Below, one piece after another: positions 1-9,906 of a stretch of DNA of 64,000 bases. Source of the DNA: Desulfocurvus sp. (GTDB taxonomy: Bacteria > Desulfobacterota > Desulfovibrionia > Desulfovibrionales > Desulfovibrionaceae). Made by a program: the position numbers and the translations under genes. Each line of letters begins with the position of its first letter. Positions within the stretch are counted from its first letter, which is position 1. A model generated the notes under the pieces. That model saw only the letters and a program-made list of their open reading frames with translations. It was not told the DNA's origin and searched no databases. The DNA is taken from contig JAIMKR010000003.1 in assembly GCA_020692325.1 (NCBI GenBank), positions 176,556 to 240,555 of the forward strand. The letters run 5' to 3'.

Positions 1-1365
1 ATCGCCGACAAGACCGTGGTCTACGAGGACCTCGTCACCGTGCAGGCCGACCTGGGCGACACGGCCGAGAGCTTCCGCACCGCGGAAAGATCCCGCGCGC
101 GCAACCTCATCGACCTGCTGGGCAACCGCAAGCGCGATCCCAAACGGCCGGAGGAGCGCGCCATGTACGAACGCATCGACATGCTGCGAGCGCGCATGGG
201 CGAGCAGGAGGCGCTTCTCGCCCACGCCCAGAGCCCGGCCGAGCGAGAGGTGTACGGCCGGGCCGCCAAACAGGCCGCCGACGAATACCGCGACGCCCTG
301 CTCGACCTGCAGGCCAGGCGGCCGGACATCGCCAGCCTCGTCTCCGTGAAACCGCTCTCGCTCTCCGAGACGCAGAAGCTGCTGGAGCCCGGCATGGGCC
401 TGCTCACGTACTACGTGACGGGGAGTGAGGTTTTCTGCTGGGTCGTGACGCCGGACAAGGTGGCGCTTTCGCGCACGCGCATCGGCCGCGGCGCGCTCGA
501 CGCGGACATCCTGACCTATCGACGCATGTTGCAGAACCTGGAGCCGGCCGAAACGTATTCCAAGCGCTTGTACGACCTGCTCGTGGCCCCAGCCCTGCCC
601 GCCCTCACCGGCGTCTCCACGCTGGGCGTGGTGCCGCACGGCTCCCTGCACACGCTGTCCTTCGCCACGCTGTTCGACGGCAGCGACTACCTGCTGGACC
701 GCTACCCGCTCTTCGAGCTGCCGAGCGCCAGCGTCTACCGCTTCACGCTGTCCCGCCGCAAGGCAGTGCGCAACACGCGCGTGCTCGCCGTGGGCAACCC
801 GGACCTGCGCGATCCGTCCATGGAGCTGCCCTTCGCCGAACGCGAGGTGGCGGCCATGGCCTGGAACTATCCGGGCATGACCGTGCTGACGCACGAGCGG
901 GCCACCCGGGACTGGATCAGCGCGCACATCGGCGAGTTCGGCGTCATCCACATGGCCGCCCACGGCGAATTCGACCCCGTGAACCCGCTCTTCTCAGCCC
1001 TGAAGCTCGCCGGCGACAAGAAGGAAAAGGACGGCGATCTCTCGGCGGCGGAGGTCTTCGACCTGAACATCAACGCCGACCTCATCGTGCTTTCGGCCTG
1101 CCAGACGGGCCTGGGCAAGGTCACCGAGGGCGACGAGGTGCAGGGGCTCAACCAGGCCTTCCTATACGCCGGAACCCACGCCCTCGTCTCCAGCCTGTGG
1201 CGGGTGAGCGACATCTCCACCGCCATGTTGATGAAGCAGTTCTACCGCGAGTACCAGACCCGGTCCAAGGCCGAAAGCCTGCGCCGGGCCATGCTGCATG
1301 TGAAAACGCGCTTCCCGCATCCCGGCTACTGGGGCGCGTTCACCCTCACCGGGGACTACAAGTAG
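1..1365 (+). CDS. CHAT domain protein (caspase-like), 5'-truncated by window edge
   Basis: The frame is open from base 1, so the gene starts upstream; only the last 454 or so codons are visible. The N-terminal third is helical and Arg/Glu-rich, as in the TPR/coiled region that usually precedes a CHAT domain. The C-terminal half is a CHAT (caspase HetF associated with TPRs) domain. The putative catalytic His lies in HMAAHGEF (near base 960) and the putative catalytic Cys in LIVLSACQTGLG (near base 1100), which is the family signature. CHAT proteins are clan CD peptidases that often act in regulated proteolysis or defence. The next gene begins 11 bases downstream on the same strand and encodes a secreted M48-like protein, so the two are probably co-transcribed. 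The substrate is unknown. Confidence 0.85.
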   Translation: MADKTVVYEDLVTVQADLGDTAESFRTAERSRARNLIDLLGNRKRDPKRPEERAMYERIDMLRARMGEQEALLAHAQSPAEREVYGRAAKQAADEYRDALLDLQARRPDIASLVSVKPLSLSETQKLLEPGMGLLTYYVTGSEVFCWVVTPDKVALSRTRIGRGALDADILTYRRMLQNLEPAETYSKRLYDLLVAPALPALTGVSTLGVVPHGSLHTLSFATLFDGSDYLLDRYPLFELPSASVYRFTLSRRKAVRNTRVLAVGNPDLRDPSMELPFAEREVAAMAWNYPGMTVLTHERATRDWISAHIGEFGVIHMAAHGEFDPVNPLFSALKLAGDKKEKDGDLSAAEVFDLNINADLIVLSACQTGLGKVTEGDEVQGLNQAFLYAGTHALVSSLWRVSDISTAMLMKQFYREYQTRSKAESLRRAMLHVKTRFPHPGYWGAFTLTGDYK

Positions 1366-1376
1366 GAGTCCGAGAC

Positions 1377-2630
1377 ATGTCCAGAAGAATCGTCCTGCTG
1401 GCCGCGCTGCTGCTTATCCTCTCCGCCACGTCCACGCATGCCGAACAGGCCCTGTGGATCGACGCCGATCAAAGCGCCATGCGCGCCTGGCGCTCCGCGC
1501 AGTCCGACGTGACCCTGCGCCTGACGCGGGGAACCATGGTGCTGCCGCTGTACGAGCAGCCGCCCTGGACCCGCGTGCGCGAGCCCGGCGGCCAGGAAGG
1601 CTGGGTGTACAGGGCCCAGCTGACGGACCGGCCGCCCGCCCCGGCGGTGAACGGCCTGTTCCACCCCGCTCCGGCGAGCATGATCCTGGCCGAGGACGAG
1701 GACGCCGAACGTGGCCCGCAGCAGGCCAGCCAGGGCCGCGAGTGGGCCGAACAGGCCCTGCGCTCGGCGCTGGACCTGCACCTGGGACCGGACGATCTGG
1801 ATGACTTTCTCTCCGACGGAGGCGTGGGCGAATTCGCGCCCGCCGACGAGGACAATCCTACGGCCTCGGGGGAGGCCCTGGCCAAGGCGAGCTTCCCGCG
1901 CTTCGCGGCCACGGCTGTGAGCGGCGGCGAGGCGGAGCGGCAGGTGGGGTTGAATCTGGCGGCGCTGGCCCTGCGCCGCGTGGGCCGGCCCGACGGCAAC
2001 CCGTCGCTCGCCGTGTACGTGAACCTCGTGGGGCTTTCCGTGGCGCGCTTCGCCCCGGGCGACGGCATGGACTTCCACGTGGTGGTGCTGGACCAGCGCC
2101 GGCCCCTGGCCTTCGCCCTGCCGGGCGGCGTGGTCATGATCAGCACCGGTCTTCTGGCCGTGCTGGACAACGAGGCGCAGCTGGCCTGCGTCCTCGCGCG
2201 TGAGGCCGCCCACGCGGGCCTGGAGCATCTGTGGGCGCGGGCGCTCGCCACCCGTTTTTTGAAGGGCGGCGGCAAGGTGACGCCGGAGGGAGTTGCCGAC
2301 CCGGCGTTCAACAAGATGCTCGACCAGCTGCTGGACACGCTGGTGCGGACCGGGCTGGACGCCGGGGACGAGGAGCAGGCCGACCTGGCCGCGGTGGAAA
2401 TGGCCTGGCGCGCGGGCTACGATCCGCGCGAACTCGCCACGGCCATCACGCGCATCGAAGAGGCCAAGCACGCCATGGCCGAACGTGAGGGCTCCATGAC
2501 CACGGAACGCTGGCCGCAGCCCATGCCGCCGGAAACCGGCCGTGTGGAGCGCCTGCACAATCTCATCGCGACCCTGCCCGGGCGCGGCGAGCTGGCCCTG
2601 GGCGCCAAGCGCTACAAGGCCAACCGCTAA
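1377..2630 (+). CDS. Secreted SH3 / M48-like metallopeptidase homologue with altered zinc motif
   Basis: The ATG at 1377 is chosen because TAGGAG lies just upstream and the product then begins with a good signal peptide (MSRRIVLLAALLLILS..., cleavage after THA). The product is 417 aa. Residues about 30-85 resemble a bacterial SH3 domain (RLTRGTMVLPLYEQPPWTRV, then EGWVYRAQL). The C-terminal half has the M48 peptidase layout: LPGGVVMISTGLL, then the zinc helix, then EEQADLAAVEMAWRAGYDP, which matches the third-ligand ExxxD region. The zinc helix reads REAAH instead of HExxH: the first His ligand is Arg (cgt near base 2199). The protein is therefore probably inactive or binds metal differently. 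It follows the CHAT gene closely, suggesting a shared envelope role. Confidence 0.75.
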   Translation: MSRRIVLLAALLLILSATSTHAEQALWIDADQSAMRAWRSAQSDVTLRLTRGTMVLPLYEQPPWTRVREPGGQEGWVYRAQLTDRPPAPAVNGLFHPAPASMILAEDEDAERGPQQASQGREWAEQALRSALDLHLGPDDLDDFLSDGGVGEFAPADEDNPTASGEALAKASFPRFAATAVSGGEAERQVGLNLAALALRRVGRPDGNPSLAVYVNLVGLSVARFAPGDGMDFHVVVLDQRRPLAFALPGGVVMISTGLLAVLDNEAQLACVLAREAAHAGLEHLWARALATRFLKGGGKVTPEGVADPAFNKMLDQLLDTLVRTGLDAGDEEQADLAAVEMAWRAGYDPRELATAITRIEEAKHAMAEREGSMTTERWPQPMPPETGRVERLHNLIATLPGRGELALGAKRYKANR

Positions 2631-2632
2631 GC

Positions 2633-4813
2633 CTAGGAGACGCGCACCGCCTCGGTGACGGAATCCACCTTGCGGATCTTGTCCAGCACGCCGTAAAGCT
2701 GTGTGTGGTTGGTGACCTCCACGGTGAATTCCATCACCGCGTTGCCGTCCACATTGGACTGGAAATTGCCGCTGTCGATGTCCACATCGTCGCTGGTGAG
2801 CAGGCTGGTGACCTGGGCCAGCGCGCCCTTGAAGTTGTGGCACACCACGCGGATCTTGGCCGGATAGGGCTTGTCCTCCACGCCATCCCAGGCCACGGAG
2901 ACGAAGCGCTCGGTCTCCAGCTCCTTTAGGCTGGGGCAGTCGGCCGCGTGGATGGTGACGCCGCGCCCGCGCGACACGTAGCCCACGATGGGTTCGCCCG
3001 GCAGCGGGTTGCAGCAGCTGGCGAAGCGCACCAGCACGTCGTCCACACCGGTGATGCGGATGCCCTCGCCCTTCTTGGCCTTGGCGGCCTCGGCCGGGCT
3101 GGCCTCGGCGGCGGCCTTGGCGACCCGGGCCTGCTGCTGCTCCTCCAGCAGGGGGGGCTTCTCGCCCGCGTGGAGCATTCCGTAGAGCTTCTGCAGCAGC
3201 TTGCGCGGGGTGATGCGCGCATACCCCACCTGGGAGAGCAGCTCGTCCACGCTGGGGAAGGAAAGCTCCTCCGCCAGCTTGATGAGGTAGCCATCCTTGG
3301 CGGCCTTGGCCACGTTGATGCCGAGCTTGCGGCCCTCCTTCTCCAGCATCTCCTTGGCCAGGCTTATGCTGCGGGCGCGCTCCTCGGTGCGGATGTACTG
3401 CTTGATGCGCGTTCTGGCGCGCGCGGTCTTGATGAACTTGAGCCAGTCGCGGCTGGGGTTGCGGTGGGCATCGGTGATGACCTCCACGCGGTCGCCGTTC
3501 TTGAGCGGCGTATCCAGGGTGACGAGCCGGCCGTTGACCTTGGCCCCGGCGCAGTGGTCGCCCACCTTGGAGTGCACGCTGTAGGCGAAGTCCACGGGTG
3601 TGGCGCCCTCGGGCAGCTCCTTGATGTCGCCGCGCGGGGTGAAGACGTACACCTCGTCCTGGAACAGGTCGAAACGCAGGCTGGCCATGAACTCGCGCGG
3701 GTCCTTCAGGTCGCGCTGCCAGTCCAGTATCTGCCGCAGCCAGGTGAAGCGCTCGGCGTCGCGGCTGTTGCTCTTCCTGCCCTTCTCCTTGTACTGCCAG
3801 TGCGCGGCCACGCCGTATTCGGCCACGCGGTGCATCTCCTCGGTGCGGATCTGTATCTCGATGCGCTCCCCGTCGGGTCCGATGACCGTGGAGTGGAGGC
3901 TCTGGTACATGTTGGCCTTGGGAATGGAAATGTAGTCCTTGAAGCGCCCGGTCACCGGTTTCCACATGGCGTGCACCAAGCCCAGGACGGCGTAGCAGTC
4001 CCGCAGGCTGGTGACGATGACGCGGAAGGCGATGAGGTCGAAGATCTGGTCCAGGCCCAGGTGCTGCTGCTGCATCTTGGCGTAGATGCTGTAGCGGTGC
4101 TTGGTGCGTCCGGCCACGCGGGCCTCGATCTTGTTCTCCGCCAGCATCTGCTTGATGAGCCCGACGACCTTCTCGATATAGTCGTTGCCGGAGGTGTGGT
4201 GCGCGGCCACGCCCTTGTCGATCTGCTCATACACATCGGGTTTGAGGTACTTGAGGCAGAGGTCATCCAGCTCGCTCTTGGTGCGGTGCAGGCCCAGGCG
4301 GTTGGCGAGGGGAGCATAGATATCCAGCGTTTCCTGGCTGATGAGCCGCTGTTTGACCGAGTTCTGGAAGTCCAGGGTGCGCATGTTGTGCAGCCTGTCG
4401 GCGAGCTTGACCATGAGCACGCGGATGTCCTCGGCCATGGCCAGGATCATCTTGCGTATGTTCTCGGCCTGGGCGATGGCCTTGGACTCGAACTGGATCT
4501 TGCTGATCTTGGTGACGCCGTCGACGATGTCGGCGACCTCCTCCCCGAAGAGCTCCTCGATCTCGTCGATGGTGGCCTTGGTGTCCTCCACGGTGTCGTG
4601 CAGCAGGCCGGCGGCCACAGTGGCCTCGTCGAGCTGCATGTCGGCCAGGATCTTGGCCACACTCATGGGGTGCGAGAGATAGGGCTCGCCGGAAAGGCGG
4701 GTCTGGCCGGCATGGGCCTCGGCCGCGAAGATGTACGCCTTCTGGATGAGTTCCAGATCGGGCTTCTCGATGTAGCTCGCGACCTTGTCGGTGATCTCGT
4801 TGATGCGGATCAT
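2633..4813 (-). CDS. Bifunctional (p)ppGpp synthetase/hydrolase (RSH family)
   Basis: The 726-aa product has the full long-RSH architecture. An HD hydrolase domain carries LLHDTVEDT (H72-D73, E77-D78). The synthetase domain has RTKHRYSIYAKM, EIQIRTEEMH and, near residue 289, the RFKD charge signature typical of bifunctional Rel/SpoT enzymes rather than the EFDD of synthetase-only RelA. A TGS domain (YVFTPRGDIKELPEGATPVD) and a C-terminal ACT domain follow. It should make and degrade the stringent-response alarmone. The start ATG at 4813 overlaps the stop of the upstream peptide-binding lipoprotein gene in an ATGA junction, so the two are translationally coupled. The gene converges on the M48-like gene with only 2 bases between the stops, and no terminator is visible there. 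Confidence 0.95.
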   Translation of the reverse strand: MIRINEITDKVASYIEKPDLELIQKAYIFAAEAHAGQTRLSGEPYLSHPMSVAKILADMQLDEATVAAGLLHDTVEDTKATIDEIEELFGEEVADIVDGVTKISKIQFESKAIAQAENIRKMILAMAEDIRVLMVKLADRLHNMRTLDFQNSVKQRLISQETLDIYAPLANRLGLHRTKSELDDLCLKYLKPDVYEQIDKGVAAHHTSGNDYIEKVVGLIKQMLAENKIEARVAGRTKHRYSIYAKMQQQHLGLDQIFDLIAFRVIVTSLRDCYAVLGLVHAMWKPVTGRFKDYISIPKANMYQSLHSTVIGPDGERIEIQIRTEEMHRVAEYGVAAHWQYKEKGRKSNSRDAERFTWLRQILDWQRDLKDPREFMASLRFDLFQDEVYVFTPRGDIKELPEGATPVDFAYSVHSKVGDHCAGAKVNGRLVTLDTPLKNGDRVEVITDAHRNPSRDWLKFIKTARARTRIKQYIRTEERARSISLAKEMLEKEGRKLGINVAKAAKDGYLIKLAEELSFPSVDELLSQVGYARITPRKLLQKLYGMLHAGEKPPLLEEQQQARVAKAAAEASPAEAAKAKKGEGIRITGVDDVLVRFASCCNPLPGEPIVGYVSRGRGVTIHAADCPSLKELETERFVSVAWDGVEDKPYPAKIRVVCHNFKGALAQVTSLLTSDDVDIDSGNFQSNVDGNAVMEFTVEVTNHTQLYGVLDKIRKVDSVTEAVRVS

Positions 4814-6456
4814 TGCTCTGTCAGCTCCGGGCCCTGGTTCGCCTTGGGAATCCACCAGCGGATGAAGTTGTAGTCGATGCCGGCCGGGGCGGGTTCTATG
4901 CCCTGGACGCGGGCGTGCACCACAGGCAAGGCCATGGGCACGTACAAGAAGCAGTACGGCTGGTCGCGGTGCAGTATTTCCTGAATGCGGTCGTAGATGG
5001 GCTTGCGCGCCTTCTGGTCCAGCAGCCGGCGGCCGCGCTCCAGCAGCTCGTCCAGCTCGGGATTCTTGTAGCCCACGAAGTTGAGCCCCCCCGGCTTGGC
5101 CTTGGAGGAGTGCCACACGTCGTAGATGTCCGGGTCCTGGGTGATGGTCCAGCCAAGGAGGAGCGCGTCGAAACGCCCCTTGTCCACGAAGTCCTTGATG
5201 AACGCGGCCCACTCCACGGTGCGTATCTCCACCTTGATGCCCAGGTCCTTGAGGCGGCTCTGGATGATGATGGCCGCCTTGATGCGCTGGCTGTTGCCCT
5301 GGTTGGTGAGGATGGTGAAGGCGAAGGACCGGCCCGAGGCGTCGGTGAGGGGGCCGTCCTTGGTCTTGCGCGTCCACCCGGCCCGGGCCAGCAGCTTTCG
5401 CGCGAGCGCGGGGTCGAACTCGTTGGCGGGGATACTGGCGTCGTAGGGCCAGGTGCCGGGTTTATAGGGCACGCCCGTGGGCAGGCCCAGTCCCAGCAAC
5501 ACACCTCGCACGATCTCGTCCTTGTCGATGGCGTAATTGATGGCCTGGCGCACGCGCACATCGGAAAACAGCGGGCTTTTGAGGTTGTAGGCCAGAAAGG
5601 TGTAGCCCGCGGACACGTACTTGAATTTGCGGTAGTTCGCGGCCCAGGCGTCGCCCGTCTGGTACAGGTACTGCTGGGGCGAAAGGCCCATCTCGTCCAG
5701 GTTGCCGCTTTTGAGCTCCAGGAACTGCGTGGACTGGTCCGGTATGATGCGCATGACCACCTCGTCGATGTACGGGCGGCCCTCGAAATAGTCCGGGTTG
5801 GCCGTGAGCACGAGACGGTCGCCGGCGGTCCACTCCTTGAGCATGTACGGTCCCGCGCCCACGGGGTGGCGCGCGTAGGGCGTGGCGAGCAGATCCTGCC
5901 CCTTGAGGATGTGCTCCGGCAGAATGGAGCTGGCCCAGGTGACCAGCGCCCGGGCGAAGGGTTTGTCATAACGCGCCTCGAAGGTGTAGTCGTCGATGCG
6001 CTTGAACGACTTCACGGCCAGAAAATCCTCGGCGTAGGCCGTGGGCGTGTTCGGATCGATCATGAGCCGGTAGGTGAACTCCACGTCGCGCGCGGTGAGC
6101 GGAACGCCGTCGGTCCAGCGGATGCCGTGGCGCAGGTGGAAACGCAGCAGCCGGCCGCCATCGAGCACCTCGTAGGACTCGGCGGCCCAGGGCACGAGAT
6201 TGATGTTCTTGTCGTACTTGAGCAGACTCACGTAGAGCAGATCGGCCACCTCGTGGGAGGAGGCGTCGCTGGCCAGCGGCGGAATGAGATTGCTCGGCTC
6301 GCCGATGGTTGCCTCGACGAGGCGGCCGCCGTATTGAGGCGCGGTGGGGACCGCGGACGGGGATTTGGCCGACGAGGAACGCGGGGAGTCGGCCGGGCCG
6401 CAAGCGGTCAGGAGCAACAGCGTGAAAAAAAACACAAGCAGGGTTGCCCGCCGCAT
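4810..6456 (-). CDS. Peptide/nickel-type ABC transporter substrate-binding lipoprotein (SBP_bac_5)
   Basis: The 548-aa protein starts with a lipoprotein signal (MRRATLLVFFFTLLLLTACG; lipobox LTAC). It is followed by a DppA/OppA-type family 5 solute-binding fold, recognisable from GGRLVEATIGEPSNLIPPLA, the HGIRWTDGVPLTARDVEFT block and YDKPFARALVTW. AAGAGGA lies before the ATG. It should capture oligopeptides or a similar ligand in the periplasm. No permease or ATPase genes are adjacent. Instead the stop codon overlaps the start of the RSH gene, so expression of a nutrient-binding lipoprotein and the stringent-response enzyme appears linked. The ligand cannot be told from the sequence. Confidence 0.9.
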   Translation of the reverse strand: MRRATLLVFFFTLLLLTACGPADSPRSSSAKSPSAVPTAPQYGGRLVEATIGEPSNLIPPLASDASSHEVADLLYVSLLKYDKNINLVPWAAESYEVLDGGRLLRFHLRHGIRWTDGVPLTARDVEFTYRLMIDPNTPTAYAEDFLAVKSFKRIDDYTFEARYDKPFARALVTWASSILPEHILKGQDLLATPYARHPVGAGPYMLKEWTAGDRLVLTANPDYFEGRPYIDEVVMRIIPDQSTQFLELKSGNLDEMGLSPQQYLYQTGDAWAANYRKFKYVSAGYTFLAYNLKSPLFSDVRVRQAINYAIDKDEIVRGVLLGLGLPTGVPYKPGTWPYDASIPANEFDPALARKLLARAGWTRKTKDGPLTDASGRSFAFTILTNQGNSQRIKAAIIIQSRLKDLGIKVEIRTVEWAAFIKDFVDKGRFDALLLGWTITQDPDIYDVWHSSKAKPGGLNFVGYKNPELDELLERGRRLLDQKARKPIYDRIQEILHRDQPYCFLYVPMALPVVHARVQGIEPAPAGIDYNFIRWWIPKANQGPELTEQ

Positions 6457-6663
6457 CGAATCCTCTTGCCAAATCTCTCGATTTTGCGCATACGATCAGC
6501 GAAGAACGTCTCGCACGTTCACTATGGCCCAGACGCCGGCAAAAGCCAAGCGGGCGTGGACGCCGCATCGGACGTGACTATTTCGCGCCGCTCCTGTAGG
6601 ATATAGGGGCATGGGCGTGCACCGTGCATCTATCTAGCCAAGATCGCAGGGAGTTTTCAACAA

Positions 6664-9600
6664 ATGCCTCTCGCCGACGAAGAAAAAGTCCGCGCGATAC
6701 TCACCCGGTTCACCAGGGAGACCATCCCGGACTATATCATAGAGAACACCACCGCCATCCTTGAGGCCGATGGGGTGCAGAAGCTCGACATCCAGCAACG
6801 CGACCAGTTTCTGGACGTGGACGGGCAGGTGCAGGGCGACGATTTTCAGATCTACACCTCGGAGCTCAGCGTCAACCTCGCCGACGGCACCATCAATTCC
6901 TATTGCAACTGCCCGGAATCGTTCTCCGGCGTGTGCCGTCACGTGGGGGCCACCGCGCTCAAGATGCTCAAGGGCCTGACCAACGACGCCAAGAAGGCCG
7001 ACCTTCCCCTCCCCCGCACCGACTGGCGACAGACCTTCCGCGCCTTCTTCTCCACCGAACTGGAGCCCGAACCGGGCAAGCACTACCTGGTGTTCCGCTT
7101 CTACCCGGAGCCCGGCCGGTTGCAGGTGGCCTTCTCCCGCGCCCGGCAGAACAAGAGCGGCGTCTCCGCCGTGCAGCAGGACATCACCCTCGAACAGATC
7201 ATCAAGAATCCCGACTGGTGCGAGCTGTCGCCCGGGCTGCCCAAGGTGGCCGGCATGATCGCCTACCACCTGGACTACCAGGGCCACCGCGTGGAGCTGC
7301 CGGCCGGCCTGCACTCCTGGTTCTTCCGCGCCATAAAGAACGAGTACTATCTGTACCTGCGCGACACGGAAACCCCCGTGCGCATCGAAAACAAGACCCT
7401 GCACCTGAAGCTCTCGCCGCAACTCTCCGAGGACGGCCTGGGCTTCGACCTCCTGCTCGCCCGCGAGGACCGGCCGCCGTTCTCCATCCGCAAGGAGGAC
7501 GAAATCTATTTTTACGGCCGCATGCCGCTCTGGGTGTTCTGGAAGGGCAACTTTCACCCGGTGCAGACGGGGCTCGACCCCGAGCTCATCCAGGAAATGG
7601 TCATGCAAGGTCCCATCGTGCCCCACGCGGACATTTCCGAATTCCTGGACCGCGTATGGACGCGCATCCCCGTCTCCGACCTCTACGGCCAGGAGGACTT
7701 CCTGGAACGCATGGGGCCCATCTTCCAGCCGGCGGAGTTCAACCCCAAGCTGTTCCTCGACGAGGAGGGCAGCCTGCTGGTGCTCAAGATCCAGTGCATC
7801 TACGAGACCGAGCACGGCGAGGTGACCCTGCCCGGGCCCAACCCGGATCTGCAGACCGGCTCCTACCGCTTCGCCGACAAGAGCTACCTCATCCGCCGCG
7901 CGCAGGACGAGGAGGCGGTGCTTTTCGCCGAGCTGCAGCACATGGGCTTCCAGCCGCGCAGCAACCACACATGGTTCATGGAGCAGGAGGCCGCCATCAA
8001 CTTCCTGCTCGACTACTACCCCATGCTCGTGGAGGGCTACCGCGTCTACGGCGAGCAGAACCTCACGCGCTACAAGGTGCGTCTGTCCAAACCCGTCATC
8101 AGCGCCGAGGTCAAAAGCGACGAGAAGAACAAGTGGTTCACCCTCGACCTCACCGTGCAGTACGACGAGCAGAAGGTGCCCATCGAGGACATCTGGAAGG
8201 CCTGGATTCAAAAGAAGCGCTACGTGCAGCTGCGCGACGGCTCGTACACCAGCCTGCCCGAGAGCTGGCTCAAGCGCCTGGGGCACAAGCTCAAGGCCCT
8301 GGGCTACGATCCCGAGAAGCCGCCGCAGAAGAAGTTCCAGCAGTTCGAGGCCCCGGTGCTGGACAACCTCCTCGACGAGATGCCCGGCGCCCACACCGAC
8401 GCCTATTTCGTCAAGCTGCGCGACAAGATCAGCAACTTCCAGCAGATCCGCCAGCTGCCGCCGCCGCGCGGCCTCAACGCCACACTGCGGCCGTACCAGG
8501 TCATGGGCCTGTCGTACCTCAACTTCCTGCACGAGTACGGCTTCGGCGGCATTCTCGCCGACGAGATGGGCCTGGGCAAAACGGTGCAGACGCTATCCTT
8601 CGTGCTCTCGCTCATCGAGCGTGGGGCCTCGGGACCGTGCCTCATCGTGGTGCCCACCAGCGTGCTGCCCAACTGGGAGCGCGAGGCCGAGAAGTTCGTG
8701 CCCAGCGTGCGCCGGCTCACCATTTACGGAGCCAAACGCGACGACCTGTTCGCGCACATCAAGGACTCGGACATCATCATCACCACCTACGCCCTGCTCC
8801 GCCGCGACCTGGAGGAGCTGACCAAGTACAAGTACATGGTGGTGATTCTCGACGAGGCGCAGAACATCAAGAATCCGAACACGATAACGGCCCGCAGCGT
8901 GCGCCGGCTGGAAGCCGACATGCGCCTGTGCCTGTCCGGCACGCCCATCGAGAACAATCTTTTCGAGCTGTGGAGCCTCTTCGAGTTCCTCATGCCCGGC
9001 TTCCTCGGCTCGCAGCACGCCTTCCAGCGCGGCATCGTCAAGCCCATCAAGGACGCCGACGAGGAGACGCTCGAATACCTGCGCTCGCGCGTCAAGCCGT
9101 TCATTCTGCGGCGCACCAAGAGCGAGGTGGCCAAGGACCTGCCGCCCAAGATCGAGACCACGCACTACTGCGAGCTGGCCGACGAGCAGCGCGACCTCTA
9201 CGGCGCGCTGGCCGCCAAGCTCAAGGAGCAGGTGCTGAAGGACGTGGACGAGAAGGGGCTGGCCAAGAGCCAGATGTCCATTCTGGACGCCCTGCTCAAG
9301 CTGCGGCAGATCTGCTGCCACCCGCGCCTCTTGAAGCTGGACATTCCCGGCATCGACACCAACCTGCCCTCCGGCAAGTTCGACGCCTTCAAGGACCTGG
9401 TGACGGACATCGTGGAAGGCGGGCACAAGGTGCTGGTGTTCTCCCAGTTCGTGCAGATGCTGCACATCATCCGCTCCTGGCTGCAAATCCGCGAGGTGCC
9501 CTTCGCCTACCTCGACGGGTCGAGCAAGGACCGCTTCGAGCAGGTGGACAGGTTCAACGACTCCCCGGACATCCCGATCTTCCTCATCTCCCTCAAGGCC

Positions 9601-9876
9601 GGCGGAACGGGCCTGAACTTGACCTCGGCCGACTATGTCATACACTATGACCCGTGGTGGAACCCGGCCGTGGAGAATCAGGCCACGGACCGCACCCACA
9701 GAATCGGCCAGAAGCGGCAGGTGTTCGCCTACAAGATGATCTGCCAGAACACGGTGGAGGAAAAGATCCTGAAGCTGCAGGAGATGAAGAAGGACGTCGC
9801 CGAGGCCATCATCCCCGGTCAGTCCGCCTTCAAGTCGCTCACGCGCGACGATCTGGAGATGCTCTTCGAGGTCTAG
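6664..9876 (+). CDS. SNF2-family helicase with N-terminal SWIM zinc finger
   Basis: The 1070-aa protein has a SWIM-type zinc finger at about residues 79-96 (CNCPESFSGVCRH), then a long family-specific region, then a Swi2/Snf2 ATPase. Walker A is ILADEMGLGKTVQTL, Walker B is DEAQNIKNP, and the C-terminal helicase lobe carries SLKAGGTGLNLTSADYV and ATDRTHRIGQ. This layout and length fit the bacterial SNF2 group often labelled HepA-like or YqhH-like. It should be a cytoplasmic ATP-dependent DNA or nucleoprotein translocase acting in repair, transcription recycling or nucleoid remodelling. The exact substrate is not inferable. The ATG at 6664 is preceded by a purine-rich AGGGAG. It is divergent from the binding-protein gene across about 207 bp. 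Confidence 0.92.
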   Translation: MPLADEEKVRAILTRFTRETIPDYIIENTTAILEADGVQKLDIQQRDQFLDVDGQVQGDDFQIYTSELSVNLADGTINSYCNCPESFSGVCRHVGATALKMLKGLTNDAKKADLPLPRTDWRQTFRAFFSTELEPEPGKHYLVFRFYPEPGRLQVAFSRARQNKSGVSAVQQDITLEQIIKNPDWCELSPGLPKVAGMIAYHLDYQGHRVELPAGLHSWFFRAIKNEYYLYLRDTETPVRIENKTLHLKLSPQLSEDGLGFDLLLAREDRPPFSIRKEDEIYFYGRMPLWVFWKGNFHPVQTGLDPELIQEMVMQGPIVPHADISEFLDRVWTRIPVSDLYGQEDFLERMGPIFQPAEFNPKLFLDEEGSLLVLKIQCIYETEHGEVTLPGPNPDLQTGSYRFADKSYLIRRAQDEEAVLFAELQHMGFQPRSNHTWFMEQEAAINFLLDYYPMLVEGYRVYGEQNLTRYKVRLSKPVISAEVKSDEKNKWFTLDLTVQYDEQKVPIEDIWKAWIQKKRYVQLRDGSYTSLPESWLKRLGHKLKALGYDPEKPPQKKFQQFEAPVLDNLLDEMPGAHTDAYFVKLRDKISNFQQIRQLPPPRGLNATLRPYQVMGLSYLNFLHEYGFGGILADEMGLGKTVQTLSFVLSLIERGASGPCLIVVPTSVLPNWEREAEKFVPSVRRLTIYGAKRDDLFAHIKDSDIIITTYALLRRDLEELTKYKYMVVILDEAQNIKNPNTITARSVRRLEADMRLCLSGTPIENNLFELWSLFEFLMPGFLGSQHAFQRGIVKPIKDADEETLEYLRSRVKPFILRRTKSEVAKDLPPKIETTHYCELADEQRDLYGALAAKLKEQVLKDVDEKGLAKSQMSILDALLKLRQICCHPRLLKLDIPGIDTNLPSGKFDAFKDLVTDIVEGGHKVLVFSQFVQMLHIIRSWLQIREVPFAYLDGSSKDRFEQVDRFNDSPDIPIFLISLKAGGTGLNLTSADYVIHYDPWWNPAVENQATDRTHRIGQKRQVFAYKMICQNTVEEKILKLQEMKKDVAEAIIPGQSAFKSLTRDDLEMLFEV

Positions 9877-9906
9877 CCCCGTCCACCCTTCGAGGATTCG
9901 CACGCC

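Noticed and set aside
2948-4873. Plus-strand frame of 641 codons opposite the RSH gene
   Set aside because: It is antisense to strongly conserved RSH motifs and shows no protein family of its own.
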